Shown one piece after another: positions 43,395-54,728 of a DNA stretch of 64,000 nt (positions are counted from its first letter, which is position 1; each line of letters begins with the position of its first letter). Position numbers and translations under genes: made by a program. The notes below the pieces were generated by a model that did no database searches, had not been told where the DNA came from, and saw nothing but the letters and a program-made list of their open reading frames with translations. This DNA is from Ariolimax columbianus. Taxonomy: Eukaryota; Mollusca; Gastropoda; Stylommatophora; Arionidae. Location of the stretch: the NCBI GenBank assembly GCA_036924085.1, contig JAVGWX010000012.1:33744119-33808118 (forward strand), read 5' to 3'.

Positions 43395-43620
43395 ATGGTT
43401 AGTGAACCACAGCTGACCAAGACCCTATTCCGCCTTCACGTCGAGTTCCTGGAAACCGGATGTTCTGGTCACTACTGTAGTCTGGCCAAGGGCGGTAATA
43501 CAAACCCGGTACTAAAACAACCCAAAAATCGAATTAGTCGGGCCAAAAGCGCAGATATCGCAGTCTAACTGTAAACTACAACTCAACGTCGCAACGTCCT
43601 TCTCAGGACGAATGCCAAAG
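43395..43620 (+). mobile_element. Family A element, divergent subfamily
   Basis: GAACCACAGCTGACCAAGAC, CCTGGAAACCGGATG, AACCCGGTACTAAAACA, GCAGATATCGCAGTCTAACT and GTAAACTACAACTCAACG align in order with family A. The tail is CCAAAGAAGAGA. Confidence 0.65.
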
Positions 43621-43799
43621 AAGAGATACCATACCCTGTACAAAAAATAAGTCAAAAATAAAAGTAAAAAAGAAAAGTAAAATAAGACCTCCGCATTCCA
43701 TGGTAGAAAAAGAATGACAAGGCCAAAAAGCAGCAGAAAAGAAAAGAATTGCATCATTCATTCGAATATAAAATGGACGGAAATATAAAGGTCAAGATT

Positions 43800-44122
43800 T
43801 GTTCTATAGTAGATTAGTTGGGCACCGCTAGTGTTGATGGCGACATCATTAGACAGTTTTGTTCTGGGGATGTAACTAGCGATGTATTTGGATTTATAGT
43901 GAGAAGAAACTAGTTATCAGCCTCACTCTCTGGTCTCGAGCTACCTTGTACCAGTGGCAAGACATAAGTTGAAATGACTGGAGATAACTCAGGATGCAGG
44001 CATTCCGGTCCCACCTACCTTGAGCCCAGGGGTTGCTTGAAACCTGCGGAACTTGATCGCTCACAATTTCATCACTTTGAGAGGCGAGTGCTTTATCTCT
44101 AGACCACACCGACCTGCCATAT
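43800..44122 (-). mobile_element. SINE C, tRNA-derived head
   Basis: In minus orientation the head reads GTGTGGTCTAGAGATAAAGC with CTCGCCTCTC and, about 35 bases on, GATCAAGTTCC (degenerate B box). The body is colinear with 17462..17694 (CTGCATCCTGAGTTATCTCC, CTCACTATAAATCC). Confidence 0.65.
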
Positions 44123-45180
44123 AATAGTTACACTACAAAGACACTTCGAAAGCCTCAACGAAGAACTGTGGCATTGACATTGAAAAGTGGGAGAAGATTA
44201 CGGCTGATTGCTCTGCCAGGCATAGTAAAATTTCTGCTGGCAAGGCGCATATGGAGCAGATAAAAATCAAGGAAGCTGCACGGAGACGAGCGACACGAAA
44301 AGCAAGAGGCGAGTTGCCTCCGTGTGATGGTTTCTCTGTTATCAGTGTGACAGACGTTGGTTTGATCAGCCACCTCCGAACCCACTCCAGGATTTACAGA
44401 TGCCAATCTGGTTCTCTTCGGAAACGATGAACAAACAACAACATCCTGACACTACTGTCGGGAATAAAGTTGTTAAGAGACTTCAGTAAAAGTTTGTCCC
44501 GTAGTAATTACAGCACTGTCTGAGAATGACGTTGTTAGAGACTAAAGTTTACTAAGCCAGAGCTGTATGAGATAGGGTGGGCAATTCTCTTCCTGGCTGC
44601 CTTTTTAATTTTTTTTTTAAACAGGGCCAGTGAGAGACAAAGAGAGAGAGAGAGGAAAGGGGCGGGGTGAAAATAATAGTAACACTGTAACGTGCCCGAA
44701 CCATATAGATAAGATGGGCATGGGGCTGACTACCCTATTCTGTAGAAATGTGAGACACCAAACCTTCAATAAATATGGACAATTCAATTGAAAGAATTAC
44801 ATACTAGTGAACCATCCAAGACAAGTAGGTTCTCTATCAAGGGGGTTAATCACGTAGTACAGAGTGAGCCGTACAAAAACTACTTCATTGTCTCCTAGCC
44901 TCTCGTGCCGAAGACTATCCCACCTACAAGTTGTGAAGGTTACTTCTACCAGTAATCCAGAAGCAGGTCTCTGTCTTAATTCCTAGAGGGAAGCTGGGTT
45001 AGACGAGGTTATGGCGGAATCGTTTTTCACTCATCCAGTTTGGATAGGGATCAGCCCAGGCTACCATGGAAGAGGCACTTTAGACATCCATACTAGGCTA
45101 GATGGTAATTCGGGGTCTACATTATCACGCAGTGTTCTTTCTATAGATGAGTACACTATTAGATAAATACCATCACGGTG
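44123..45180. other. No gene recognised
   Basis: Contains a short GA tract (44636..44657) and poly-T at 44609-44622. ORF 44155..44406 shows no motif. Confidence 0.45.
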
Positions 45181-45189
45181 CTCATCCAG

Positions 45190-45462
45190 CGGAGCCCGAT
45201 CAGACAGTAGCAACGTCGGGCTCTGAGGCTCGACAGATCCCCCACTCAACCCAGACAGCAGCAACGTCAGGCTCTGAGACTCGACAGATCCCACACTCAA
45301 CCCAGACAGCAGCAACGTCGGGCTCTGAGACTCGACAGATCCCACACTCAACCCAGACAGCAGCAACGTCAGGCTCTGAGACTCGACAGATCCCACACTC
45401 AACCCAGACAGCAGCAACGTCGGGCTCTGAGGCTCGACAGATCCCACACTTAACTACTAAAG
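45190..45462. repeat. 51-bp minisatellite, about 5 copies, open on both strands
   Basis: Unit contains CAGACAGCAGCAACGTCGGG and CTCGACAGATCCCACACTC. The period is 17 codons, and the plus frame 45147..45476 gives a 17-residue repeat (TAATSGSETRQIPHSTQ). The minus frame over the same array is also open. No signal peptide, membrane segment or recognised domain. Confidence 0.9.
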
Positions 45463-47139
45463 TTGTGCAGAGCTAAAGAGAATCTCTAGAGAACGGTCGA
45501 ATTCATCACTGAAACTAGTCTAACAGGGTAAACATAAAAGACGAGAACCACATAAAAAGAAGTTATGTGTTGTTGCCCCATATACTCGTGCCACGAACTT
45601 TGAGCTACATATCCAGTTCTTTTGGTTATATGAGGTGGTGGTCACCATCTTAATCATGTGGAAGACGGACTGGTGTTAGACGGGATAAGGGCTGAATTAT
45701 TTAGTATTATCGTTTACTATTTTCTGCTCGAGAGTCGAGGCTAGTTTCGGGATGAACGAAAAGCCACTGTAACCTGCTACGAAAGAATGTCGTCAAGAGT
45801 TAAATCACCACGAACAACATGCTTAAAAATAATTTTGAAATAAATGTATATTTACAAAAATGTTACTTTATTACCTCAAGAAGTAAATAAAACAGCTATG
45901 TCCTGTGCCTAGACAATCTAATAACATCCGGCGGGAACTTCTACTCAGAAATGTAGACCAGAAAAGAGCATATGAAAACAACTTTCCAACAACAACAAAC
46001 AAACAACAGGAACAACAAAAACGAAATAAAGGCCTTCTATGCAAAACGTTATAGTCAATGGAAATGTGAAAGAAAGTTTATAGATGTTATGCAGAATCGG
46101 TTTATCGTTTAGAAATGAATCATGGACGATCTTCTAATAATCGAACAGAGGTAAATAAGCCACGTATAGAATCATCTACAGAAGAATACTCAGAAGCCGA
46201 TTGACAGAGAATGAGAGATTGAGTGATCAGTCCATTTCCACTGCCTACCCTTCCCTCATTATAAAACAGGTATCCATGCACAGCCTTGTCGAACGGACCG
46301 TATCATCTCCGGAACACTAACAGAAGACCGGTCTTGTGCAGAGCTAACCTTTCACTTTCGCGCGCCATCACCTCATCTTCTCAACACCTCTCGGATTGTC
46401 CTACTCCATTATCAGCGCGCACAAACAAATCTTTTCAGGACCTCTTGCTCCCTTGAAAAGAAAAGAACCCTAGTGTGTTTGTGCATCGTAAAAGAAAGCG
46501 CCGTCTTTGGTTCATCTCATGCCTCTGACCATCTGAAAGAACTTGCCCAAGGCATGGAAGTGTTTAGAGTCGAGTTGAACGCTTGAAGAAGAAACGTGTT
46601 TTTATTTGGAGGTGGAAAGAGGAAGGGAGTGAGATGGTGGGAACAGCAGTTTCAAAACAAGCTTCAGGTCCTTAGGGGCACTTTGAAAAGCGCTGGAAGT
46701 GGTTTGTTGGGGAAAGACAAAGTTCTTGGTGATAGGAAAGTCTGTTGTGGGGGGTTACTGTATTAACGCCTCTAGCTGATGTTTGTTATATATTTTTGCC
46801 ACTTTTAACTAGAGCTGGCAATGGACTAATTTATCTGGAAGCCCGATACAGGCCTCGTAAAACAGCTGCTATACAGTTCCCTCAGAATTGACAAGTCGCC
46901 GTCAGGTAGGCAGACACAAGCAACACTACAAAGAATCCTTGAAATTATCTCTGAACATTTTCAACATTGATGTCACTTCTTGGGGGACGCTTAAACTCGA
47001 CCGTCCAGCCAAGCGTACAACTATCTCTGGATGTGCTTAAATCGATAAGAAAAACATAATCCCATAGGTACAGAGAAAGCCCCCAGTTTGAATGGACGGA
47101 ACGAGCAACAACCCAATTACCAAATACTCCAACGTTTTG
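45463..47139. other. No gene recognised
   Basis: 1.7 kb with no recognised element, array or coding motif. It is the longest apparently unique stretch of the window. Confidence 0.45.
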
Positions 47140-47152
47140 TTTTTTTATTTGA

Positions 47153-47274
47153 CCTATGTGAACTCCTTCATGTGAACATATGTGAACTCCTTCATGTGAA
47201 CACATGTGAACTCCTTCATGTGACCATATGTGAACTACTTCATGTGACCATATGTGAACTCCTTCATGTGAAAT
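47153..47274. repeat. 24-bp minisatellite, 5 copies
   Basis: Unit ATGTGAACTCCTTCATGTGA plus CCAT or ACAT. The period of eight codons explains the CELLHVNI-type repeat ORF. Confidence 0.93.
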
Positions 47275-47700
47275 GATATAAGAGGGGTTCTAAATATGGT
47301 TTTGGTTTATTGAAAAGTTGTTGCCGCATTATACTGCAGAACAGTCCATTACTGTCTAGCAGGGGTGACAATGATGAGCAGTGCATGAGCTGCAGCGGTC
47401 AGCGACCCAAAGCTGACCGATAGCGTCAGGACGAGAGAACCAGAGCTACCAAGACCCTTCTACACCTTCACGCTGTGCTCCTGTATAACAGGCTGCAACA
47501 GAGCAGGCTGTCTAAGGAGAAGGGATCGAAGAGGGAAGGTTAACCCGGTACACAAATATACCTGCTAAAGTCGGATATGTCTGACCGACAGGTGCAGGTA
47601 TAGCAGTGTCAAGCTGTAAACATCGACACAACTCATTCCGTTCTCCGGACAGCATCCTGCTAGTCGCGAAGCCATTTTCAGGGCTTGGTAGAGGGAGATT

Positions 47701-47915
47701 TTGTTGTAGGCGTTTGTCTTATGTTTCTATTCCCCCAAGTCGGTGTGCGTTGCACTATGTTTTTACCTTGCGTCTGTCGGTCCAGTACATCCGACTTCGA
47801 CATGCATTTAATGTAAAGGTTTTCTTTCTGCATTTTCTAAGGGTTTTTTTCTCCGGGTTAACGGCAGGTGATGTGATTGGTGAGCCGTGTCACTTTACTA
47901 CTAGCCCACCCCGAC
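47701..47915 (-). mobile_element. SINE B nested in family A, B box deleted
   Basis: The minus orientation reads GGGGTGGGCTAGTAG (A-box region), CACGGCTCACCAATC, CACCTGCCGTTAACCCGG, the module, the core CGAAGTCGGATGTACTGGAC, and GTGCAACGCACACCG. About 20 bases that normally hold the B box are absent. GGTAGAGGGAGA to its left and GGTAGCGAGAGA to its right look like a diverged target-site duplication. Confidence 0.8.
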
Positions 47916-47940
47916 CTGGTAGCGAGAGAGCGAGAACGAA

Positions 47941-47941
47941 T

Positions 47942-47972
<31 letters not shown>

Positions 47973-48226
47973 AGAAGAAGAAGAAGAAGAAGAAAAAGAA
48001 GAAAAAGAGGAAGAAGAAAAAGAAAAAGAAGAAAAATATGGAGGAGGAGAAGAAGAAGAACAAGAAGAAGAAGAAGAAGAAAAAGCAGAAGAAGTATAAG
48101 TAGAGGAAGAAGTAGAAGAAAAAGAAGAAGAAGAAGAAGAAGCAAAAGAAGAAGCAGAAGAAGAAGAAGAAGAAAAAGAAGAAGAAGAAGCAGAAGAAGA
48201 AGCAGAAGAAGAAGAAGAAGAAATAT
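47941..48226. repeat. (GAA)n tract, tail of family A
   Basis: Purine tract of about 285 bp on the plus strand with AAAAG, GAGG and GCAGAAG variants. The Lys/Arg-rich plus ORFs and Ser/Leu/Phe-rich minus ORFs here are artefacts. Confidence 0.96.
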
Positions 48227-48329
48227 AGCACACTGTCTGTCACTTCATTGCCTGGAATAAAACAGAGGGCTGGAGACAATGAATGCTGCTCTGTTTAAAG
48301 CACTTATGGCAGCATTCTTCTTCTTCTTC

Positions 48330-49515
48330 TTCGTACGCTGTCAGACGTCAACTTGAATTTGTTCGAAGAAAGCAGCTGTCATCCTTAGGCTGTCGAGACT
48401 GCTATAGAGCTTGTCTAGTGTTGCCACTGGTGATGGTCACGTGTGCTTTCTCTGGTCCTCGTACGTCGGGCAATTTTGCAGCAGATGTTCAGCGGTCATT
48501 TTCCCTGTACCACAGGTGCATTCGTCAGTGCCACCTATCTTCAGTTTATTGAATAGGTGGTACCTCAGTCTGTTGTGGCCTGTGCGGAGTCTGAAGATTA
48601 CGACCTGCTCTCTTTGTAGCCAGTATGTTCTGTTTCCCATTTGGCCATGTATTTGGCCCTAATAAACCTTTTGGACTCTTCGTAGGTCACACTAGAATCT
48701 GGTTGTGGTAGTCTTGCACCTTCTTTTGCCAGTCTGTCTGCCTCCTCGTTGCCTTGGATGTTACAGTTGAGTGGAACCCACTGTACCACTACTCTTTTTG
48801 GTGCGGACTGCTGGCATAGTTGACAGAGTACTGCTTTTAAATCATTGTTCAGTATTTGTCTGGCTTTTTAGTGCTGTGACCACGGACAGGGCATCTGTGA
48901 ACAGGACTGTCTGGCTTTCATTGCTTTCGCCTGTGAGCATTGCTTCTACAGCAACCTTCAGTGCTTCTGCCTCCGCTCTGAAATTGCTTGAGAATTTTCC
49001 AGTTGCTACTGACAGTGTTATTGTTTTACCATTTGGTAGGCTCAGGAATACCCCTGCCCCTCCATTCTATGTTGTGTTTGTTACAGAACCGTCGGTGTAT
49101 GCATGGGTCCAGTCCATGGTTGGGTAGTTTTCCGCTATGTACCTCAGGGTTATATCTCTTCTTTCTTTTTCAGTCTGGCTGTTCTTGTTTCCATTACCTG
49201 GTATATTTTCTACCACCTCCGGAATGATATGCTGCTTCCATGTGGGTTTTCGTACAGCAGGGATGGGCTTTGGTGTTGTTACGGTGTTCATAGGATCTTT
49301 GCTTATTTTTGCTTTGGCTATTTCTGCAAAGTGTCTCCGCTTTAGTTTCCCATTTCCAAATCTATTTAGTCTCTGATGCATTGGATGGTCAGTCAGTCTT
49401 CTGAGTATCTCTGCTTGCTGCTGGGCTCTGCTGTCTCTTCTGTCGGTCATGGCTTGCAGATTTGTAATCTTTTCAAGTTCTACAATTGGCGTTGACTTCA
49501 TGCCTCCTGTAATCT
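48330..49515 (-). pseudogene. LINE 3' part with RNase H and zinc knuckle, second tandem copy
   Basis: Minus strand from 49515: ITGGMKSTPIVELEKITNLQ, HPMHQRLNRFGNGKLKRRHF, then the RNase H start MDWTHAYTDGSVTNTT. Frame-broken middle sequence follows, then the frame 48598..48789 with GNEEADRLAKEGARL (RNase H C-terminal Asp region) and FIRAKYMAKW. Finally LRTGHNRLRYHLFNKLKIGG and CTCGTGKMTAEHLLQNCP (C-x-C...H...C knuckle). The combination RT, RNase H, CCHC-like knuckle is typical of I-group LINEs. RNase H would remove template RNA. Several stops make it dead. Confidence 0.8.
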
Positions 49516-49521
49516 CTCTCT

Positions 49522-50870
49522 CTATTTCGTTCGCTTTAAAATATTGTCTATATCTGCAATTTTTGTCTCTTGTATAAACTTCACTGTCTTTTGTAGTTCA
49601 CATACAGGTCCATAAAGTTTCTCTTCCAGTGTTGTTTCTGTGGGCCAGTGAGATTTTCTCTGTATATCATATTCGGGGCGGTTTTGTAGTATGTGCTCTG
49701 CTGTCTGGGGCGCCTGTCCGCATGTACACATGGCTGAGTTGCCAATCTTCATTTTTGTGTACATGTGGCTGCGGAGTCGGTTGTGTCCTGTTCTAAGGCG
49801 CAACACAACAGTTTGCTCTTGTCTGTTCATGTTATGGTAATCGTCTGGTGTTACTCTTGGTGGCTTTCTGATTGATTTGATCATCCTTATCTTCTGTTGG
49901 TGTGTAACTGGCACATCTGGTTGCTCGTCTGCAGCACCCTCCTTTGCCAGTCGATCTGCTCTCTCGTTTCCTGCTACTCCACAATGAGAAGGTATCCACT
50001 GCATGACAATCTTGCGCTGGTTGCTCAGTTCAGACAGTAGAGCCTGTAGATCTGGCAGTTTCTCAAATTTAAGTGCTTGGAGTGCTAATTGTGCATGTAA
50101 GAAATACTACAGGCTGTGAACTGACTTTGGTGTTCAACAGTTTCTCAGTTGCCACCTTGATTGCCTGAATTTCTGCATCATATATATGACAGAATTTCCC
50201 AGTTGGGACTCTGACTGTATCCCTAATGTTGTTTGGGTATTCTATGTACACTCCCGCTCCACCATTCTTTACTGCATTCTGTGCTGACCCATCTGTGTAT
50301 ACTCTGATCCAGAGGTCTTGTGGGTATTCTTTATTCAGGAAATTGAGGATCACTATCCTACGTTGCACACTGTTCTGTTCATCCTTGTCTAATATTCCTT
50401 TAATTTTTGTTTGAATGCATACTGATAGTCCGTGCTACATTCTCCAAGGAGTTTGTCCTGGCACAGACTTTAGGGGGATGTCAACTTCAGGTAGATCCAT
50501 AATTTGCCTGCGAAGTCATTTCGCCTGATGCATAAAACTTTTTTTTTTCAGTCTTCCCATTGCTACATTTTGAAATCTGTCTTTCATTGGATGCCTATGC
50601 CTCCTGTTATAACTCTCATGGCTTGGTTTTGAAGTTTGCTAATTTTATCAAAGTTCGCCTTTGCTGCTGTTGTCCATGCCGCAATGCCATACTCGAGAAC
50701 TGGTCTCACTCTTCCAGTGTACAGTTTCTTTAGTATTCTTTCGTCTGCTCCCCAGCTTGTGCCAGCAAGTGTCTTTGTGATTGCCATTCTTTCTCTGGCT
50801 CTCATTCGGTTTCTTTTGATCTGACTTTTCCATGTCATGCGCCGATCAAATGTGAATACCGGCATTCAAT
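49522..50870 (-). pseudogene. LINE 3' part with RNase H and zinc knuckle, first tandem copy
   Basis: Minus strand from 50870: FTFDRRMTWKSQIKRNRMRA and LYTGRVRPVLEYGIAAW (RT thumb), ending MRVITGG. A deletion joins this to HPMKDRF-like sequence. The frame 50069..50368 then gives WIRVYTDGSAQNAVKNGGAG (RNase H Asp), YDAEIQAIKVAT (Glu), and 49522..50004 gives MQWIPSHCGVAGNERADRLA (His, Asp). LRTGHNRLRSH and CTCGQAPQTAEHILQNRP follow. The last knuckle Cys is replaced by Arg (residue 109 of the last frame). It ends in a stop near 49524, directly beside the second copy. Confidence 0.82.
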
Positions 50871-50980
50871 AATGTACGTCAATGTGTACTGTGTTCGTAC
50901 TAGTTATGGCTCTTTAGTTGTTATTATCGAGACGGCATGTATAAAGATAACGATCTGTTTCTGTGCCAGCGTTTTTTTTT

Positions 50981-52578
50981 AAACTTAACTTAACATCTTT
51001 ATACTGGTTTAGAAGCCCCTGCAGAGTCTGTATACAACCAGTTACATTTACATCACCTTGCTCTAAAATCTATGCGCATCCAGTTTATTCTTAAATGCAT
51101 TAACTGTCCCTGCCTCCACTACCTCCCCTGGCAATGCATTCCAAGCAGACACCACTCTCTGACTAAAAAAATATTTCCTAATATCTAACCTGGACCTCTC
51201 TTTAATCAGCTTGTAGCTATGCCCTCGTGTTATTGTAGGTGGCTGTATTTTAAAAAACTTGTTATAGTCTAATTTATCGATTCCTCTGATCATCTTATAA
51301 ACCTGTATTAAGTCACCACGAATTCTTCTCTCTTCGAGACACTGTAGGCCGGTTTTTCTGAGTCGTTCCTCATAACTGTAATTCTGGAATCCCACTATCA
51401 TCTTTGTCGCTCTTTTTTGTATTCTTTCTAGCATGTTTATGTCCCCTCTATGATAAGGACTCCACACATGTACACAGTACTCCAATCTAGGTCTAACTAA
51501 AGCTTTATACAGTTTGACGATCACTTCCTTGCTCCTATCTTTAATATTTCTTTTTATCATACCTAACATTGCATTTGCCTTTTTCACTGCTACCTTAACT
51601 TGCTCACTCACCTTTCCTGTATGATCTATTATAACCCTTAGGTCCCTTTCCTTATCTATCTTTCTAATATTGTTTTCTCCCATTCTGTAATTATGTTCCA
51701 TATTGGATCTACCCATGTGGATGACTGTACATTTATCTACATTAAACTCCATTTGCCAGCTTACAGACCATTCTCGAATTTTATCTAAATCCGACATCAA
51801 TATATCCACTTCCGCTTTAGATGAGACACTACTGCATAGTTTTGTGTCATCAGCAAATTTTGCAATCATGGATCTCATATCAATGTCCAAATCATTTATA
51901 TATATCAAGAACAAAATTGGTCCCAAAACCGAGCCCTGTGGCACACCACTTTTCACTTCACTCCACTCAGAGTACTCCTTATTTATGCCCACCCTCTGCC
52001 TTCTTCCCGTTAACCAATTTTCAATCCATTTGGCAACTTCGCCACCTATTCCATGTGATTTTAACTTTCGAAATAATCTTTGATGAGGTACTCTATCAAA
52101 GGCCTTTGCAAAGTCTAGATAAATAACATCTACTGGCTCCCCTTTATCTATGATTTTAGTAACCTCCTCCATGAATTCTAATAGATTTGTTAAGCATGAT
52201 CTCCCTCTAGTAAACCCATGCTGACCATTTCTAATTAGATTAAATTTGTCTAAATGCATTACAATGTTTTCTTTGATTATTGACTCTAACAATTTACAGA
52301 CTATGCTCGTTAAACTCACCGGTCTATAATTTGCCGGATCTGATTTTTTGCCTTTTTTGAATAAGGGGATCACTCCTGCATCTTTCCAATCCCGTGGAAC
52401 AATCCCTTTTGTAAGTGATTAAGAACATAATATAGCCAATGGTTTTGCTAGTTGGTTTCTAATTTCATACAGCAATTTTGGGTGAATACCATCTTGACCT
52501 GGACATTTATTCACTTTCAACCCCTCCAATTTTTTAAAAACCATTACCTCTGTAATACAGATTGATCTTAATAATTTA
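50981..52578 (-). mobile_element. CR1-like LINE, copy 4, longest and best preserved
   Basis: Contains the (TTAAG)n tail (50981..50994), the 3' UTR stem-loop and the RT region up to SICITEVMVFKKLEGL near 52570, where the 22-bp array begins. It is about 170 bp longer at its 5' side than copy 1. No target-site duplication was found because the 5' flank is repetitive. Confidence 0.92.
51063..52571 (-). pseudogene. CR1-like reverse transcriptase, single in-frame stop
   Basis: One continuous frame from KLEGLKVNKCPGQDGIHPKL (GPDGI region) through YEIRNQLAKPLAILCS, a TAA at 52419..52421, then SLTKGIVPRDWKDAGVIPLF, DPANYRPVSLTS, YLDFAKAFD, SGVPQGSVLGP, FADDTKL and the thumb to the TAG at 51063. The 51063..52373 part is uninterrupted (436 codons from a GTG, not a real start). 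It differs from the frame at 125..1426 at about 8 residues. The endonuclease and ORF1 are missing, so the copy is inactive. Confidence 0.92.
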
Positions 52579-52605
52579 GTTTGTATTATAAATGTAAACA
52601 TCACT

Positions 52606-52850
52606 GAAAATGTACACATTACTGCATAAAAGTGTACGCATTATTGACTGAAAGTGTACATATTATTGGGTGAAAGTGTACGCAGTATTGACTGAAAGTG
52701 TACATATTATTGACTAAAAGTGTACGCATAATTGGCTGAAAGTGTACGTAGTATTGACTGAAAGTGTACAGATTATTGGCTGAAAGTGTACGCAGTATTG
52801 ACTGAAAGTGTACGCAGTATTGACTGAAAGTGTACACATTATTGACTGTT
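52606..52850. repeat. 22-bp minisatellite, about 11 copies
   Basis: Unit GTGTACGCATTATTGACTGA plus AA. Variants are GTACAT, GTACGC, AGTATT and TTGGCTG. It adjoins the 5' truncation point of the CR1-like copy. Confidence 0.95.
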
Positions 52851-53102
52851 AGACGGAAAATATATGACAGAAACTAGTAAGATTTCCAAGAAATGCACTC
52901 CCCATTCATGACGTTGTCTTCTTACTTTTTTAGACGCTCTTCACCTACTCTAAAGTGTAGTCTTCTACCTTACTTAGTCGCTCTTTTCTCATCATAGAGT
53001 GTAGAGTCTTCTACCTTACTTACTTAGTCGTTCCTCTACCCCTCTGGAGTCTGGAGATTTACTAGAAATAACGACGTGCAATTCTTGCTCCTGCCCTCAT
53101 CA

Positions 53103-54728
53103 GTCTGGTCCTTGCTCTCGTATAGATTGTCTTATGTTGACATCCCATCGGAATTTGGATCGTCCTCGAGTCTGGTCCTTGCTCTCGTATAGATTGTCTT
53201 ATGTTGACATCCCATCGGAATTTGGATCGTCCTCGAGTCTGGTCCTTGCTCTCGTATAGATTGTCTTATGTTGACATCCCATCGGAATTTGGATCGTCCT
53301 CGAGTCTGGTCCTTGCTCTCGTATAGATTGTCTTATGTTGACATCCCATCGGAATTTGGATCGTCCTCGAGTCTGGTCCTTGCTCTCGTATAGATTGTCT
53401 TATGTTGACATCCCATCGGAATTTGGATCGTTCTCGAGTCTGGTCCTTGCTCTCGTATAGATTGTCTTATGTTGACATCCCATCGGAATTTGGATCGTCC
53501 TCGAGTCTGGTCCTTGCTCTCGTATAGATTGTCTTATGTTGACATCCCATCGGAATTTGGATCGTCCTCGAGTCTGGTCCTTGCTCTCGTATAGATTGTC
53601 TTATGTTGACATCCCATCGGAATTTGGATCGTCCTCGAGTCTGGTCCTTGCTCTCGTATAGATTGTCTTATGTTGACATCCCATCGGAATTTGGATCGTC
53701 CTCGAGTCTGGTCCTTGCTCTCGTATAGATTGTCTTATGTTGACATCCCATCGGAATTTGGATCGTCCTCGAGTCTGGTCCTTGCTCTCGTATAGATTGT
53801 CTTATGTTGACATCCCATCGGAATTTGGATCGTCCTCGAGTCTGGTCCTTGCTCTCGTATAGATTGTCTTATGTTGACATCCCATCGGAATTTGGATCGT
53901 CCTCGAGTCTGGTCCTTGCTCTCGTATAGATTGTCTTATGTTGACATCCCATCGGAATTTGGATCGTCCTCGAGTCTGGTCCTTGCTCTCGTATAGATTG
54001 TCTTATGTTGACATCCCATCGGAATTTGGATCGTCCTCGAGTCTGGTCCTTGCTCTCGTATAGATTGTCTTATGTTGACATCCCATCGGAATTTGGATCG
54101 TCCTCGAGTCTGGTCCTTGCTCTCGTATAGATTGTCTTATGTTGACATCCCATCGGAATTTGGATCGTCCTCGAGTCTGGTCCTTGCTCTCGTATAGATT
54201 GTCTTATGTTGACATCCCATCGGAATTTGGATCGTCCTCGAGTCTGGTCCTTGCTCTCGTATAGATTGTCTTATGTTGACATCCCATCGGAATTTGGATC
54301 GTCCTCGAGTCTGGTCCTTGCTCTCGTATAGATTGTCCTATGTTGACATCCCATCGGAATTTGGATCGTCCTCGAGTCTGGTCCTTGCTCTCGTATAGAT
54401 TGTCTTATGTTGACATCCCATCGGAATTTGGATCGTCCTCGAGTCTGGTCCTTGCTCTCGTATAGATTGTCTTATGTTGACATCCCATCGGAATTTGGAT
54501 CGTCCTCGAGTCTGGTCTTTGCTCTCGTATAGATTGTCTTATGTTGACATCCCATCGGAATTTGGATCGTCCTCGAGTCTGGTCCTTGCTCTCGTATAGA
54601 TTGTCTTATGTTGACATCCCATCGGAATTTGGATCGTCCTCGAGTCTGGTCCTTGCTCTCGTATAGATTGTCTTATGTTGACATCCCATCGGAATTTGGA
54701 TCGTCCTCGAGTCTGGTCCTTGACTCTT
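53103..54728. repeat. 67-bp minisatellite, about 24 copies, of LINE origin
   Basis: Nearly identical units containing GAGTCTGGTCCTTGCTCTCG, TATAGATTGTCTTATG and CCCATCGGAATTTGG, with only isolated variants (53431, 54338, 54517). Reverse complemented, the unit reads RGRSKFRWDVNIRQSIREQG, and the right flank continues into LPTNRYWKQRVKDQ. That is LINE C-terminal coding sequence. Confidence 0.95.

Larger units (their letters stand above)
47366..48226 (+). mobile_element. Family A element with long GAA tail, split by SINE B
   Basis: A full-length plus copy: head GATGAGCAGTGCATGAGCTG, body, GGGCTTGGTAGAGGGAGATT to 47700, then a SINE B copy, then CTGGTAGCGAGAGAGCGAGAACGA resuming at 47916 and a 285-bp GAA tract. 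The element tail therefore leads directly into the microsatellite. Confidence 0.85.

Noticed and set aside
45147..45476. Secreted repeat protein gene
   Set aside because: No signal peptide, the opposite strand is equally open, and no exon context. Kept only as a low-priority finding.
48771..49376. Plus-strand ORFs of 79-118 codons
   Set aside because: They lie antisense to the RNase H-bearing LINE on the minus strand and have no motif of their own.
53103..54728. CRISPR-like regular array
   Set aside because: Units are contiguous and identical throughout with no variable spacers, the source is LINE sequence, and the genome is animal-like.
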